Source: Lentisphaeria bacterium
Lineage (GTDB): Bacteria; Verrucomicrobiota; Lentisphaeria; Victivallales; Victivallaceae
DNA length: 64,000 bases
Assembly: GCA_017450705.1 (NCBI GenBank)
Contig: JAFSTC010000018.1
Span: 1-64,000 of the forward strand
Direction of reading: 5' to 3'
Under the pieces are notes generated by a model. The model was given only the letters and a program-made list of their open reading frames with translations. It was not told the origin of the DNA and searched no databases. Position 1 is the stretch's first letter; each line of letters starts with the position of its first letter. This document shows, in pieces, positions 32,223 to 43,022 of this stretch. The translations under genes were made by a program, and so were the position numbers.

Positions 32223-35200
32223 ATGAGAGCATTTCTTCTGATCATCGCCTGTGCGCTCTCCGCGACATGCGCCTTTGCCGCCGGAACGGTCCTTCATTGC
32301 GATTTCGAAGACGGGGACGCGCCCGGCATCAGCGGAAAGGGTTTTTCGACGGGGACGGGCCCGGAGAAGCGGCCGGGCCGGGCGCTTCCGGCGGAGGTCT
32401 TTTCCCCCGCGGCGGGCAGCTGCTGTTTCTGGGTGAAGCCCGTCGACTGGACGGGCGGCGATGCGCCCTTCTGCCTCTTTTTCACGGCGCAGGGCAAAGA
32501 CTACCGCTTCATGGTCTACAAGCAGGCCCGGGGAACGCTCCTCGTCCTGACGCAGTTCCGGGGGAAGACGTTCAAGACCACCGCCAACATCTCCGGCTGG
32601 CGCAAAAAAGAGTGGCACCACGTCGCCGTCGTCTGGGGAGCGGGGGCGCTGCATCTGTACGTGGACGGCCGATTGAACAACTCCGGCGCGTACCCCGCCG
32701 TTCCCCCCGATCTCCGCGCGGCCAAAGTGACCGCCGGGGCTCTGGGCTGGAAGACCGAGAAAGGCCTGTCCGTTCTGGATGAACTGAAACTCTTTTCCGC
32801 GCCGCTTGCGGAGCGGGAGATCCTCGACGGTTTTCTGGAGTTTTCCGGTCTGCGGAACGCCTCTTTCGAACCTTTCGAGATCGCGGCGTGTCCCGGTCCC
32901 GTCCGGCGGGACGGACGTTTTTCCGACGGGGAGTACCCCGCCGTTTTCACCGGGTGGTATCAGCCTGGCGGCGGCTTCATCGACGACCGGGGCCGGATCG
33001 GGCTTGCCGCGGAGATGGGGCGTCTTGCCGTTGCCGTGGAATTCCCCGATGCTTCCCGTCCGCAGGTCTCCGTGGTCCGCAAAGACGGCAAGGTCTTGCC
33101 CGTCGAAAAGTTGTCTGTCGAAGGGAAACTTCCGGGAACGGTCGAGTTCGATTTACCCTTCGGCGAGGCGGATGAGGGGATCGTTCTCGAATTGACCGGG
33201 AAAGACGGCGAGACGCGGCGCATCGTCCCCGATGAGGCCGGATTCCTGAAGATCGTGCGCAGGAAAAGTATCCCTGCGTTTTCCATTTCGAAGCTGGGCG
33301 ATATCAACGGGGGAAGACCCGATTTCCACCTCGCCTGTGCCGGAGAAGATCCCGCTGTCGAGCTCACCTTTGCCGACGACAGAAAACTCTCCTTCGGCAG
33401 CCGGATGAAGCTTGCTGAGGGAAAACTGCGTTTCACCCGGGTCTTCGCTCCCGACGGCCGCTTCGGCCTTGCGCTTTTCTGCGGCGGCGAGACCTTGTTC
33501 AAGGCTGTGATCCCGGCCGAGCGCACGTCGCACGTCACCGTGTCGGACTTCCACACGGACACGTCGGCGCGGCGGCTTGCGATCTCTTTCGGCAAATTCC
33601 GGCGCGGCACGACGGGGCGCATGGAACTTTGTCTCAAAAACCTCAAGGACGGCAGCCGGCATCTGCGCACGGTCCCTGTTCCCGGCGAAAAGATGATGTT
33701 CTCCTGCACATGGCCTCTGCAAGACGTGCCCGAGGGGGAGTACCTCTTTACGGCGCAGTTCGTCGATGCGCGGGGGAAGGCCGGTCAGCCTTGGGAGCGG
33801 CTTTACGCCGTCTTCGGCGACCGGGCTCCCTGGCAGGGGAACCGCATCGGCGTCTATCCCGGCGAGGTCCCGGCCCCGTGGACGCCTTTGGAGAAACTCG
33901 GCGGCGGTCTCCGGACCCGCATGCAGGAATACCGCTTCGGAGAGGGGCTCTTCTTCGACTCCGTCAAGTCTCTGGGACGGGAACTGCTGGCCTCTCCGGT
34001 CGAGGTTTGGCTGAACGGGCAGAAGATCGCCGGAGCCACGGGGCGTTTTGTCTCCTTTTCCCCCGACACCGCTTTGTTCCGGAGCCGGGCGCGGGCAGGG
34101 GCGTTCGACGTGGAGCTCGATACTTGCGCGGAATACGACGGCTTGCTCAAACACACGCTGCGCATCAAAGGGCAGGGGGAGATCGGCTCCTTGAGCGTGA
34201 GGTTGCCGCTCAAGCCCGAATTTGCCCGTCTCGTTTACGCCAATGACCGCAAGGGGGCGGTAAAGGGCCCCGGCGCCGCGGGGCGTGTCCCGGTCGAGGG
34301 CTGGAGCCGGGACGTGTACGATCTGCCCGCGGTCTGGGTCGGCGGCGGCTCGGCCGGGATCTCCTGGTGCGCGGAAACCCTCAAAAATTGGAGCAATGCA
34401 AAGAAAGAGAGGACGGTGGAGATCCGGACCGGAGAAAAAAGTTCCCTCTTCATCCTCAATCTGGCGGATCGTCCCGTGAAGGTGTCGGGGGAAAGGGTCT
34501 ACGAGTTTTATTTTCAGGCGACGCCGGTGCGGCCTTACGTCCCCGGCCTCGCGCTCAAGCGGTTCAACCGCGAGTTCCGCATCGTCCGCGGGGAAAAATA
34601 TTTCAATTACCTGCGGGGAGGGGAGGCGTTTTTCGACGCCGCCATGCTCCGGCGGAACATCGAAAGGGGGAAAAAAGAGGGGGCGGAGAGGTTTTTCTAC
34701 TATGTCAATACCGCGGCGATCGGCACCTTCACGCCGGAGTGGCCCTGGTGGGCGGAACATTGGAACGCCCGGGGCGTCGGCCGTCAGGTCATCGAACACA
34801 GGATCCCCGATCAGGCTTTCCGCAACCGGCGGGTCTATTCGGACTGCTGTCTCAACAGCAGAAGTTTTCTGGACTTCATGGTCTGGCAGGTCTCGCGGTT
34901 TTACTCGGACCCCCGCTTCATGACTCATGACATCTACTTCGACTCCTGCGGTCCCCGGCAGTGCCGTCAGTCGGCCCACGGTTGCTCGTGGCGGGACGAC
35001 GAAGGCAAGATCCATCCGACGCTGGTGATTTCCGCCACCCGGGAGTTTTTCAAGAGGGTCAACCATGTCCGCAGCAAGCACGCGCCCGGCGCCCTGAGCT
35101 TTCAGCACGCGACGGACATGGCCGGGATCACCCCCTGCCGCGCCTTTGCCGACGGGTTTGTCGGCGGTGAAAATATGTATCGGGGAGAAGTCGTCCGGAA

Positions 35201-35738
35201 CGGCAGTTACATCGGCATTTTCGATCACGACTATTTTTCCGCCGCCTTCTCGGGAGAAAAATGGGGATATCCCGTTTACTTCATTCCCCAGCAGGTTCGG
35301 GCGGCCCTCATGTTCCGTCCACAAGAGGCCGCCTTGTGGAACAAAATCCCTCTGGGGGCGCGGCAGTACCGTTCCATGCGGCACATCACAGGCTTTCTCC
35401 TCGCTCACGGGACGGGCATCTGGGTCCGGGATCCCGCCGTCGCCCAGATCCAGCAGCCGGTTCAGGAGCTGATGCTGCGGGAGTTTCCCTCTCCGGAAAA
35501 TGTGGAATTTCTCCCGCCGTCTTCCGGCCGCCGACCCTTTGCCGTGAAGTGTGACTCCCGGGCTCTGCAGTGCGGCGCTTATTCCGACGGCAAAAAGTGT
35601 CTTGCCGTCCTGTTCAACGACAGCGACGCGGAAGTCGTCTGCACCCTCGTTTCCGGAAACACGAAAAAGGATGTCAAGGTTCCTTCAAGGGATTTCGTCA
35701 TAGAGGCTTTTGCGATCCAACAAAATCGAAAGGAGTAA
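32223..35738 (+). CDS. Large secreted LamG / glycoside-hydrolase-like protein
   Basis: The 1171-residue protein has a signal peptide (residues 1-20). A LamG/concanavalin-like domain follows to about residue 205 ([29 protein letters not shown]). Then come several beta domains, and from about residue 770 a domain that looks like an (alpha/beta)8 glycosidase: [29 protein letters not shown] and [13 protein letters not shown] (Y905-C912). I cannot place it in a numbered GH family; it resembles uncharacterised glycosidase-like proteins of Lentisphaerae. D907 is a possible active-site acid; this is inference. The stop lies inside the ribosome site of the next pseudopilin gene. Confidence 0.75.
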   Translation: MRAFLLIIACALSATCAFAAGTVLHCDFEDGDAPGISGKGFSTGTGPEKRPGRALPAEVFSPAAGSCCFWVKPVDWTGGDAPFCLFFTAQGKDYRFMVYKQARGTLLVLTQFRGKTFKTTANISGWRKKEWHHVAVVWGAGALHLYVDGRLNNSGAYPAVPPDLRAAKVTAGALGWKTEKGLSVLDELKLFSAPLAEREILDGFLEFSGLRNASFEPFEIAACPGPVRRDGRFSDGEYPAVFTGWYQPGGGFIDDRGRIGLAAEMGRLAVAVEFPDASRPQVSVVRKDGKVLPVEKLSVEGKLPGTVEFDLPFGEADEGIVLELTGKDGETRRIVPDEAGFLKIVRRKSIPAFSISKLGDINGGRPDFHLACAGEDPAVELTFADDRKLSFGSRMKLAEGKLRFTRVFAPDGRFGLALFCGGETLFKAVIPAERTSHVTVSDFHTDTSARRLAISFGKFRRGTTGRMELCLKNLKDGSRHLRTVPVPGEKMMFSCTWPLQDVPEGEYLFTAQFVDARGKAGQPWERLYAVFGDRAPWQGNRIGVYPGEVPAPWTPLEKLGGGLRTRMQEYRFGEGLFFDSVKSLGRELLASPVEVWLNGQKIAGATGRFVSFSPDTALFRSRARAGAFDVELDTCAEYDGLLKHTLRIKGQGEIGSLSVRLPLKPEFARLVYANDRKGAVKGPGAAGRVPVEGWSRDVYDLPAVWVGGGSAGISWCAETLKNWSNAKKERTVEIRTGEKSSLFILNLADRPVKVSGERVYEFYFQATPVRPYVPGLALKRFNREFRIVRGEKYFNYLRGGEAFFDAAMLRRNIERGKKEGAERFFYYVNTAAIGTFTPEWPWWAEHWNARGVGRQVIEHRIPDQAFRNRRVYSDCCLNSRSFLDFMVWQVSRFYSDPRFMTHDIYFDSCGPRQCRQSAHGCSWRDDEGKIHPTLVISATREFFKRVNHVRSKHAPGALSFQHATDMAGITPCRAFADGFVGGENMYRGEVVRNGSYIGIFDHDYFSAAFSGEKWGYPVYFIPQQVRAALMFRPQEAALWNKIPLGARQYRSMRHITGFLLAHGTGIWVRDPAVAQIQQPVQELMLREFPSPENVEFLPPSSGRRPFAVKCDSRALQCGAYSDGKKCLAVLFNDSDAEVVCTLVSGNTKKDVKVPSRDFVIEAFAIQQNRKE

Positions 35739-35742
35739 GGTT

Positions 35743-36501
35743 ATGCAAAAAGTCGTCAAAAATGCTTCCTGTGTCCGTTGTTCGTTCCCGTCCGCGCCGC
35801 GTCGGCAGTTCACGTTGATCGAGCTGCTGGTCGTGATCGCCATCATCGCCATTTTGGCCGCGATGCTGATGCCGGCCTTGAGTCAGGCCCGGAACCGGGC
35901 GAAGGCCAGCGGGTGCATGAGCAACCTCAAGACCTACGGTCTGGGGCTCTCTTTTTACGCGGACAGATACGACGGTTTCTTCCCGCCCCAGCAGATGGGC
36001 AAGATCAGCGGGACCGGTCTCACCAACGCGCTCCACTGGAATTCGGCCTGGCGTCAGCTCATCGATCCGGGCTCGGATGAGGCAAAATGGAACAGCGGTA
36101 TGTGCATCAACGGCTGTCCCGCCATGAGCAACGGCACCCGCCGCAGGACCTTCGACAGTTCGGGAAATCCCGTTTACTCCAATCCCGGGAATACCCGCTT
36201 CTACAGTTACGGGCAGAACACCAGTCTGCTGGGGACCATGGCCGATCCCAAGAAGATGGCCCGGCTGAAAAAAGCCTCCAAGTACATCGCCTTCCTCGAT
36301 GCCAACGAACTCAACATCACCAAGGACAATTACTACATCGGCGGCTACCGGCGCGTGGAGCAGCGGCATCCCGACGGTTCCGGACTCAACATCACCTACG
36401 CCGACGGACACGTCAATCTCGTCATCGACGAGAGTTTTCTGGTCAAGACGACGGAACACGCGAAACTGTACAGTCCCAAGCAGGACGGACAGGCGTGGTA
36501 A
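35743..36501 (+). CDS. Pseudopilin-like secreted/anchored protein 3
   Basis: The 252-residue protein has a 23-residue leader with two cysteines, then Gln (not Gly) before [13 protein letters not shown], the helix end [14 protein letters not shown], the shared INGCPAMS and a C-terminal NITYADGH. It starts four bases after the stop of the large glycosidase-like gene, whose final bases provide the AAGGAG site. It is therefore translationally coupled to a secreted enzyme. Confidence 0.88.
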   Translation: MQKVVKNASCVRCSFPSAPRRQFTLIELLVVIAIIAILAAMLMPALSQARNRAKASGCMSNLKTYGLGLSFYADRYDGFFPPQQMGKISGTGLTNALHWNSAWRQLIDPGSDEAKWNSGMCINGCPAMSNGTRRRTFDSSGNPVYSNPGNTRFYSYGQNTSLLGTMADPKKMARLKKASKYIAFLDANELNITKDNYYIGGYRRVEQRHPDGSGLNITYADGHVNLVIDESFLVKTTEHAKLYSPKQDGQAW

Positions 36502-36520
36502 GCGGGGCGAGGCGTTTTTC

Positions 36521-37819
36521 ATGGCGGAAAAGAAAGTGAAACGCTACGCGCTCTGCGGGGTCTCGGCGCGGGGGATCCACATGTTCCTCCAGCCCATGTA
36601 CCGGACTTTTGCCGCGTACGCCCGCCCTGTCGCCCTGCTGGACATCGATCCCCTGCGCTTCGAGGTCTGCAAAAGCGAGACGCCCGAAAGCGCGGATCTG
36701 CCGACGTATCAGCCCTGCGAGTTTGGGAAGATGCTGGAGGAGACCCGGCCCGATGCTGTCATCGTGGCCGGTGTGGACCGGACGCACGCCGAGTACATCC
36801 TTGCCGCGCTGGCTCATGACATCGACGTCATCTCCGAAAAGCCGATGGCCACCACGAGCGAGGACTGCCGGAAGATCGTCGAAGCCGAAAAAAGATCCCG
36901 CGGCAAGGTCGTCTGCACCTTCAATTTCCGCTATCCTCCGGCCCACCGCCGGATGCGGGAGCTCATCCTCGAGGGCCGGGTCGGGCGCATCACCAACATG
37001 GATCTCACGTGGTACGTGGATACGAAGCACGGCTCCAGCTACTTCAACCGCTGGAACAGGATGCGGTGCAATTCGGGCGGCCTCTCCATCCACAAGTCCA
37101 GTCATCACTTCGACCTCGTCAACTGGCTCTGCGGCGGGAGCCCCGAGAGCGTTCACGCCTTCGGCGGCCGGTATTATTACGGGGCCGACAGTCCCTACAA
37201 CCCCAGTCCCAAGGCGGGGCGGGTCTGCGAGACCTGCGAAGAGCGGCTCAAATGCGCCTATTTCCGCCGCTGGGCCACCCGGCAGGACGCCATCGAGGTC
37301 CCCGACGATCACATCGGTTCCTTCACCGTGGGCCGGAAAAACCAGTACACCGATTACCGTCCCGACCGCTGCATCTTCGATCCCGAGATCGACATCGAGG
37401 ACACCTACATCGCCAATGTCCGCTACGCCGACGGGGCTCTGCTCAATTATTCCTGCAATTTCTCCATGCCTTTCGAGGGCTACCGTCTGGCCGTCAACGG
37501 CACGAAGGGACGGCTGGAGACTCAGGAGTGGCACGCCCCCGCGAGAACGCCGTTTCCCGTCGAGGAGCAGCAGTACATCGACTATTTCCCGCTGTTCGGC
37601 TCGAGAGAACGCCTCTGGTCCGTTCCCGGCACGGGCAGTCACAACGGCGGCGATCCGCTGATCCGCGAGGATCTTTTCATCGGCCCCGATCCCGACCGGC
37701 CGTACAAAATCCTTTCGGGAGCGCTGGAGGCCTGGTACTCCGTCGCCGTCGGCGAGGCCGTGTGGCGTTCCATCAAAGAGGAGCGGATCGTCAGACTGGA
37801 CTTTTCCGCGGCGGATTGA
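36521..37819 (+). CDS. Gfo/Idh/MocA-family oxidoreductase with a cysteine-cluster insert
   Basis: The 432-residue protein has an N-terminal NAD(P)-binding Rossmann domain (YALCGVSARGIHMF), the catalytic EKPMA lysine motif and the IHKSSHHFDLVNW metal/active-site histidines of the C-domain. Between about residues 230 and 245 lies a C-x2-C-x5-C cluster (CETCEERLKC), also present with the same spacing in the Gfo/Idh at 50961-52169. Such enzymes oxidise or epimerise sugars and inositols. It follows pseudopilin 3 in the same unit. Confidence 0.88.
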   Translation: MAEKKVKRYALCGVSARGIHMFLQPMYRTFAAYARPVALLDIDPLRFEVCKSETPESADLPTYQPCEFGKMLEETRPDAVIVAGVDRTHAEYILAALAHDIDVISEKPMATTSEDCRKIVEAEKRSRGKVVCTFNFRYPPAHRRMRELILEGRVGRITNMDLTWYVDTKHGSSYFNRWNRMRCNSGGLSIHKSSHHFDLVNWLCGGSPESVHAFGGRYYYGADSPYNPSPKAGRVCETCEERLKCAYFRRWATRQDAIEVPDDHIGSFTVGRKNQYTDYRPDRCIFDPEIDIEDTYIANVRYADGALLNYSCNFSMPFEGYRLAVNGTKGRLETQEWHAPARTPFPVEEQQYIDYFPLFGSRERLWSVPGTGSHNGGDPLIREDLFIGPDPDRPYKILSGALEAWYSVAVGEAVWRSIKEERIVRLDFSAAD

Positions 37820-37853
37820 AAAACTGCCGCCCGCCGGCGCTTTTGCGGAGAAC

Positions 37854-37881
37854 TTGAAAAGTCTCCGAAGGGTGCTATGTT
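37854..37881 (+). promoter_or_regulatory. Promoter for the PcRGLX-like lyase gene
   Basis: TTGAAA, a 16-base spacer and TATGTT lie about 75 bases upstream of the start codon. Confidence 0.65.
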
Positions 37882-37955
37882 AAGGGGGAAGTCGTTTTCC
37901 CGGTGCCCGAGGGAACCGGGATCATTCATGGGGCAGCTGGGAGAAGGGGGTTTTC

Positions 37956-40900
37956 ATGGGCAGGTTTTCCGTCGTCGGCGCGGCTGTTTTCGCCGCGGGA
38001 CTCACGGCGCTTTTCGCGGCGCCGCCGCATTCATGGGATAAGAAGCCGGACAGTTATTTCTGGTACGTCAAAGACAACGTCCGCTATCTGCCGCCGCAGG
38101 ACCGGGGGTGGTCCTATGAGGACGTCAAAAAGAAGAGCGCCAAAGTCGCGCTGCCGCGGCCCATTCCCCGCGTGTCCTTCGGGACCGGGTACGAATATCC
38201 CGGCTACGGCACGATCGATCAGGCCGAGATCCCCCTCGAACTCCTCGAGGAGTCCGGTTATCCCCGGAATTTTACCGAAGTCCGCGTGGGGATCCCGTTC
38301 CCCCGCTACGGCCTTTACAGTCTCCGCAATCTGTGCGTGAAAAACGCTGCGGGCAGGGAAGTCCCCGCCCAGTTCGCGGAGCTCTCCCGCTGGCCCGACG
38401 GTTCCCTGCGCTTCGTTCTGGCCAGTTTCGGCGCCTACCTCAAAGCCGGTGAAAAGGCCGTCTGGAAACTGGAGGCCGGCAAAAAAGTCCGCAACACGAC
38501 TGTCCGGAAAGGCATCCAGGTCGGGGAGAGTGCGGAGAAGGTCGTCGTCGACACGGGGCTCATCACCGCCGAGATCGGCAAAAAGGATTTCCAGCTGCCG
38601 GTCAACCTGACCTGCCGGGGCAAAAAAGCCGGGGCATTCCGGGGGATCACCCTCGTCCTGCCCGACGGCAAAAAGCTCCGCTCCCAGGGTGCTCCCGAAC
38701 GCATCGTCGTCGAGGAGCAAGGACCCGAACACGTCACGATCCTGAGCGAGGGCGGCATTCTGCCCGGCGGGGAGCACGGCTCCTTCAAGTATCAGGTGCG
38801 CATGCGCTTCCGCCGCGGCAGCGCCGTCATCAAAATGGATGTCGCGCTCATCGACGCCGATCTCGATCGCGAATACTTCGATCTGCGGGAGGCCTACTGC
38901 GAGTTCGTGCCGGCCTTCCAGCCCGGCGTCATTTCCGCCGGGATCGCTCCGAAGGACGGCGCGAAGAAGGTCTCCATCCACGGGAAGGCGATCCGCCAGA
39001 TGACGTGGGACACGTTCTATCACAACGCGGCGAAGCGTCAGGGCACGCTGGAGAGCTGGTTCGCCCTGACCTCCATGGACCGCAAGACCCGGGTCTCCGT
39101 CGCCATTTCCGACGCCGCCAAACGCTGGCCCAAGGGACTGAGCATGACAGAGGACGCTTTCCGCATCGAACTTCTGCCGCCCCTGCCGGACAAAAAGTTC
39201 GGCCTTGACTTCCCCCAGCACCTGGCCTACTGCTTCTGCGCGGGCAATCACCGGATGAAGTGGGGCATGAAATTCAACACGCCGATCCTCGTGGATCTCC
39301 TCGGCGGTTCCCTGCCGATCCTCGCCGCCGACGCCGACTTGCCGGTCGTCGCGGTCCTGCCTCCCGCATGGTATGAAAAGTGCGGCGTCATGCCCGGCGC
39401 CAACGCGACCGTGCCCGGCGTGGACCACCGCATCGACGAGATGCTCAAATACAACGACCTCGGCGCCGCTTCCGATGTCGAAAGCGGTTATCTCAACTAC
39501 GGCGACTGGTTCGGCGAACGCCGCCGCAACTGGGGCAACAACGAATACGACACGCCCTACAGTTATTTCTCGCAGTTCGTCCGCACGGGCAACCGCAAGC
39601 TCTTCCGTCTGGGACTTGCCGGAGCGCAGCATCAGGCCGACACCGATATTGCCCACGCAGCGGTCAATCCCCGGATCCTCGGCGGCATGTCCTATCACGG
39701 CATCGGCCACACGGGGAGCGCCGACTACGCCGTCGGCTACTGGAGCCCCACCAATGCGAGCTTCACCGGGTTCCCCAACAACGGCCACACCTGGGTGCGC
39801 GGCATGCTTCACGCCTGGCTGCTGGCCGGCGACGCCCGCTGCATGGACAGCGCTCTGCTCTGCGGCGAACAGCTCTACCGCCAGTCGTGGATGCAGACGG
39901 CCATGGCCAGCGCCCCCCGGGTCACCGGCTGGATGCTGGTCGCCCTCTCCGCGTTGTACGAGGCAAAGCCCGATCCCGCGTACATGACCGGCGCGGCCAA
40001 CCTCTTCGAGACCCAGTTCCGGGAACAGGACTTCGAACATGGCGGCGTCTGGGCCCGGCGCAAGAAACGCCTCGGCGACGACAAGAAGGGACAGACCACC
40101 TTCATGCTCGGTGTCATCGGCATCAGCATGATGCAGTATCACCGCATCTCCGGCGATCCCCGCGCCCTCAAGTCCCTGCGGTACATCTGCGACTGGCTGG
40201 TCGGCAATTTCCATCCCGGCGAGGTGGGGTACTACTATGACGCCGAGTGGAACCACAAGGCCCATACCTTCGTCGTCTGCTTTGTCGGCGCCTACACGGG
40301 GTCCGTGCTCATGTACACCGCCAACGCCACCGGTGAGAAAAAGTATGTGCAGGTCGCAGACCAGCTGCTCAAAATGCACCTCTCCCGGGGATTCGGTGTG
40401 AAAAAAGACATGTCCATGGCCATGCTCCACCTCAACGAGTGGCTCGGCGAGCGCAAGATCTGGGCAGAAAATCACCCCGGCGACGTCTTCACCTATGCGA
40501 CCGACGCCTGGTACCGCGAGTACATGGCCCGGCAGACCCCCGCGTTTCAGGCCCGCAGTCAGCAGCCGATCACTTTCCGGCTCACCCTCAAAAAGGATTC
40601 CGGCAGCGTGCTCCTCCGGCGGACCCAGCTCAATGTCCGGGAGGCGGAGATCAAACTGGCCTCTTCCGACGGCAAAGTCCTGTTCGAGACGAAGACAGGG
40701 CGGGACGCGAAACTCAACGCGTGGGACATCCCCTTCAAAGGCAAGGCGGGAGACATCCTCACGCTGACCGTCGCCGACAACGACAACGCCTTCTGGGATC
40801 TGCTCCCGAGCGATGATTACTTCGCCGAGGCTTTCCTGTCGCCGCTGTACATCCTGCGGCGGCCCAACATCCGGCGGTACTACTTCAGGGTCCCCGCGGG

Positions 40901-41192
40901 GACGAAGGATTTCACGGTGAAGCTCTTCCCGCGCAACTGCGGTTTCGTCAACGGCCTCGTCCGCCGTCCAGACGGCAGCACCGCGGGATTTGCCGAGGGG
41001 TGCAATTACACCGTCAACGGCAAGTTGCCCTCCGACCCGGACGCGGCGAAGTGGTGGGTGAAGATCCCCGTTTCTCCGAAGCCGGAGGAGGTGAAGACCG
41101 ACGCCGTCTGGAGCATCGACTACGCCGCGTGCATCGACGGCGGACTGGCTCTCGAGGGCGTTCCGCCGTACATTTCCATCGTGCCTCGGTGA
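37956..41192 (+). CDS. Secreted PcRGLX/YetA-like polysaccharide lyase-like protein
   Basis: The 1078-residue protein starts with a signal peptide (residues 1-22). An N-terminal RIFT-barrel-like domain follows (GIPFPRYGLYSLRNL, then PAQFAELSRWPDGSLRFV), as in the PcRGLX/YetA group, which includes exo-rhamnogalacturonan lyases. The middle, from about residue 480 to 850, is helix-rich with repeated histidines and tyrosines, like an (alpha/alpha)6 barrel. The C-terminus is beta. It probably acts on a rhamnose- or uronate-containing polysaccharide, in keeping with the rhamnulose-aldolase-like and tagaturonate genes of the window; this is inference. Confidence 0.78.
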   Translation: MGRFSVVGAAVFAAGLTALFAAPPHSWDKKPDSYFWYVKDNVRYLPPQDRGWSYEDVKKKSAKVALPRPIPRVSFGTGYEYPGYGTIDQAEIPLELLEESGYPRNFTEVRVGIPFPRYGLYSLRNLCVKNAAGREVPAQFAELSRWPDGSLRFVLASFGAYLKAGEKAVWKLEAGKKVRNTTVRKGIQVGESAEKVVVDTGLITAEIGKKDFQLPVNLTCRGKKAGAFRGITLVLPDGKKLRSQGAPERIVVEEQGPEHVTILSEGGILPGGEHGSFKYQVRMRFRRGSAVIKMDVALIDADLDREYFDLREAYCEFVPAFQPGVISAGIAPKDGAKKVSIHGKAIRQMTWDTFYHNAAKRQGTLESWFALTSMDRKTRVSVAISDAAKRWPKGLSMTEDAFRIELLPPLPDKKFGLDFPQHLAYCFCAGNHRMKWGMKFNTPILVDLLGGSLPILAADADLPVVAVLPPAWYEKCGVMPGANATVPGVDHRIDEMLKYNDLGAASDVESGYLNYGDWFGERRRNWGNNEYDTPYSYFSQFVRTGNRKLFRLGLAGAQHQADTDIAHAAVNPRILGGMSYHGIGHTGSADYAVGYWSPTNASFTGFPNNGHTWVRGMLHAWLLAGDARCMDSALLCGEQLYRQSWMQTAMASAPRVTGWMLVALSALYEAKPDPAYMTGAANLFETQFREQDFEHGGVWARRKKRLGDDKKGQTTFMLGVIGISMMQYHRISGDPRALKSLRYICDWLVGNFHPGEVGYYYDAEWNHKAHTFVVCFVGAYTGSVLMYTANATGEKKYVQVADQLLKMHLSRGFGVKKDMSMAMLHLNEWLGERKIWAENHPGDVFTYATDAWYREYMARQTPAFQARSQQPITFRLTLKKDSGSVLLRRTQLNVREAEIKLASSDGKVLFETKTGRDAKLNAWDIPFKGKAGDILTLTVADNDNAFWDLLPSDDYFAEAFLSPLYILRRPNIRRYYFRVPAGTKDFTVKLFPRNCGFVNGLVRRPDGSTAGFAEGCNYTVNGKLPSDPDAAKWWVKIPVSPKPEEVKTDAVWSIDYAACIDGGLALEGVPPYISIVPR

Positions 41193-41223
41193 CGGCGTCG
41201 GCGTTTCCGCCCGGGGAGGACTT

Positions 41224-42081
41224 GTGAAAATACGGGTGATAACGGGACCCACCGCCTCCGGCAAGAGCGCTCTGGCCCTGAAGGAGGCGGAGCAGCTCGG
41301 CGGCGAGATCGTCTCCGCCGACTCCATGCAGCTGTACCGGGGCCTTGAGATCGGAACGGCTCAGCCCACGGCCGAAGAGCGCGGACGGGTGCCCCATCAT
41401 CTTATCGGTATCTGGGATTTTTCCGTCCGGGCCGAGGTCTTCACCTACTGCCGTCTTGCGGAACAGGCGATCCGTGAGATCCGGGGCAGGGGGCACGTTC
41501 CCGTGGTCGTCGGCGGGACGGGGTTTTATTTGAAAGCCCTCTTCGGCGGATTGGACGATCTGCCCGCCGATCCCGCCCTGCGGAGCGAATTGGACGCCCG
41601 CTACGATTCCGAGGCGGGGGAGATCGAACTTTGCGCCCGTATGGCGGAACTCGACCCCTGTGCGCTGGCACGTTGGAAGAACTGCCGCCGCCGCCTCATC
41701 CGGGCGCTTGAGGTGAAACTGCTTTCGGGCAAGTCCATCCTCGAACTGCAGTCGGGCCGTCCGGAAAAGTGCCGCTATCCCGAGGTGGAGACGACCATCC
41801 TCATGCCGGAACCCGGAGAACTCAAGACGCGGATCTCCCGCCGCTGCGACGCCATGTTTGCCGCGGGCTGGCTGGAGGAGGCGCGGCAGGCCATTGCCGA
41901 CGGACTGCTTGCGTCTCCCACGGCGCATCAGGCGCTGGGGTATGCCCTCATCGCCCGGTTTTTCGCGGGGGAATTTGATTTCGACGCCCTCCGGGAACGG
42001 ATCAAAACAGCCACGTGGCAGTTTGCCCGGCGGCAGAGGACTTTTTTCAGACATCAGCTGGATTTTCTCGGGAGGAAGTGA
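41224..42081 (+). CDS. miaA: tRNA dimethylallyltransferase
   Basis: MiaA adds an isopentenyl group to A37 of tRNAs that read UNN codons. The 285-residue protein begins with the P-loop TGPTASGKSALA, has SADSMQLYRGLEIGTAQP and VVVGGTGFYLKAL, and ends with the family's RTFFRHQ motif. Its start is GTG, supported by GGGGAGG upstream. It is a housekeeping gene placed among carbohydrate genes, 31 bases after the lyase. Confidence 0.95.
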   Translation: MKIRVITGPTASGKSALALKEAEQLGGEIVSADSMQLYRGLEIGTAQPTAEERGRVPHHLIGIWDFSVRAEVFTYCRLAEQAIREIRGRGHVPVVVGGTGFYLKALFGGLDDLPADPALRSELDARYDSEAGEIELCARMAELDPCALARWKNCRRRLIRALEVKLLSGKSILELQSGRPEKCRYPEVETTILMPEPGELKTRISRRCDAMFAAGWLEEARQAIADGLLASPTAHQALGYALIARFFAGEFDFDALRERIKTATWQFARRQRTFFRHQLDFLGRK

Positions 42082-42135
42082 TTTTTTCCCGCTTTTCCCG
42101 TTGCTTTTTACATTATCCTGCGAGGGAGGAACATC

Positions 42136-42939
42136 ATGAAGATACCGGAGCTGCGCCAGGGTGACGTCCGGCTGTGTTACTGGGGATACGCCGAGGGCAG
42201 GGACCGCGTCCCGCCCCATGCACACGACTTCTGGCAGGCGGAGTTCACACTCTCCGGACGCTGTCTGATGCACACGGATCAGGGGGATTTCACGCTTCAG
42301 GATCACGATCTGATCATCCTGGCCCCCGGTGTGAGGCATTCGCTGGTCTATCTCGATCCCTATTTGTGTTACACGTGCAAATTCCACGCCGAACTGCCGG
42401 ATCTGCCCCGGGTTGTCCACCGGCCGGGGAGTCCTTTCACCCGCGGCGTGATCCAGGCGGCGAAAGTGATCCTCGAGACCACTTTCCCGGCCCGTTTTTT
42501 CGGTGTGCCCGAGGGCGCCATCATTTTGCCCCAGGACCGGTATCAGATCCTGATGGAGCATTTTCTCTCGGGCGTGCTGGCCGCTTTCCGTCAGGAGCGG
42601 TACGGCAGTTCCCCCCTGCTGGAGCGTTTCTATCAGGAGCAGGAACAGCGGGGACGGCCCTTCTTTTCGGTGGCCGAGGCGGCCGAGGCCTGCGGTTACT
42701 CCCGCAACCACTTTTCCCTTCTGATCCGGCGGGGGACGGGGATGTGCGCCAAGGATTTTCTCAACCGGCTCCGGCTGGAAAGCGCCCGGCAGTATCTGCG
42801 TTACTCCGACCGGAGCATCGTCTCCATCGCCGCCCTGCTGGGATTTTCGTCGCAGTTCCACTTCTCCGACTTCTTCAAACGCATGACCGGCGTTTCGCCC
42901 CTCCGCTACCGCAAGGGAAAATCGGGCAAAAACGGATAA
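42136..42939 (+). CDS. AraC-family transcriptional regulator
   Basis: Of the 267 residues, 1-140 form a cupin-like ligand domain (PPHAHDFWQAEFTLSGRC, LIILAPGVRHSLVY). From about residue 175 follow the two helix-turn-helix units of AraC proteins, ending DFFKRMTGVSPLRYRKGK. Such regulators activate genes in response to sugars. The genes downstream, starting with an esterase 83 bases away, are likely targets. A T-rich run at 42083-42088 may end the miaA transcript. Confidence 0.92.
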   Translation: MKIPELRQGDVRLCYWGYAEGRDRVPPHAHDFWQAEFTLSGRCLMHTDQGDFTLQDHDLIILAPGVRHSLVYLDPYLCYTCKFHAELPDLPRVVHRPGSPFTRGVIQAAKVILETTFPARFFGVPEGAIILPQDRYQILMEHFLSGVLAAFRQERYGSSPLLERFYQEQEQRGRPFFSVAEAAEACGYSRNHFSLLIRRGTGMCAKDFLNRLRLESARQYLRYSDRSIVSIAALLGFSSQFHFSDFFKRMTGVSPLRYRKGKSGKNG

Positions 42940-43022
42940 TTTCGTGCTTTTACAGATGGTTTTTTCAGAAAAAAACGTATATATTACCTGAAGACTCAAG
43001 AGAATCGCAGAAAGGACGGAAA

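Noticed and set aside
29190-36501. Pseudopilins as parts of a complete type II secretion or type IV pilus cluster
   Set aside because: No ATPase, platform protein, secretin or prepilin peptidase gene is present anywhere in the window.
36061-36539. Frameshift joining pseudopilin 3 with the following Gfo/Idh gene
   Set aside because: The apparent long frame from 36299 is a shadow; pseudopilin 3 ends normally with its DGH region and the oxidoreductase has its own start at 36521.
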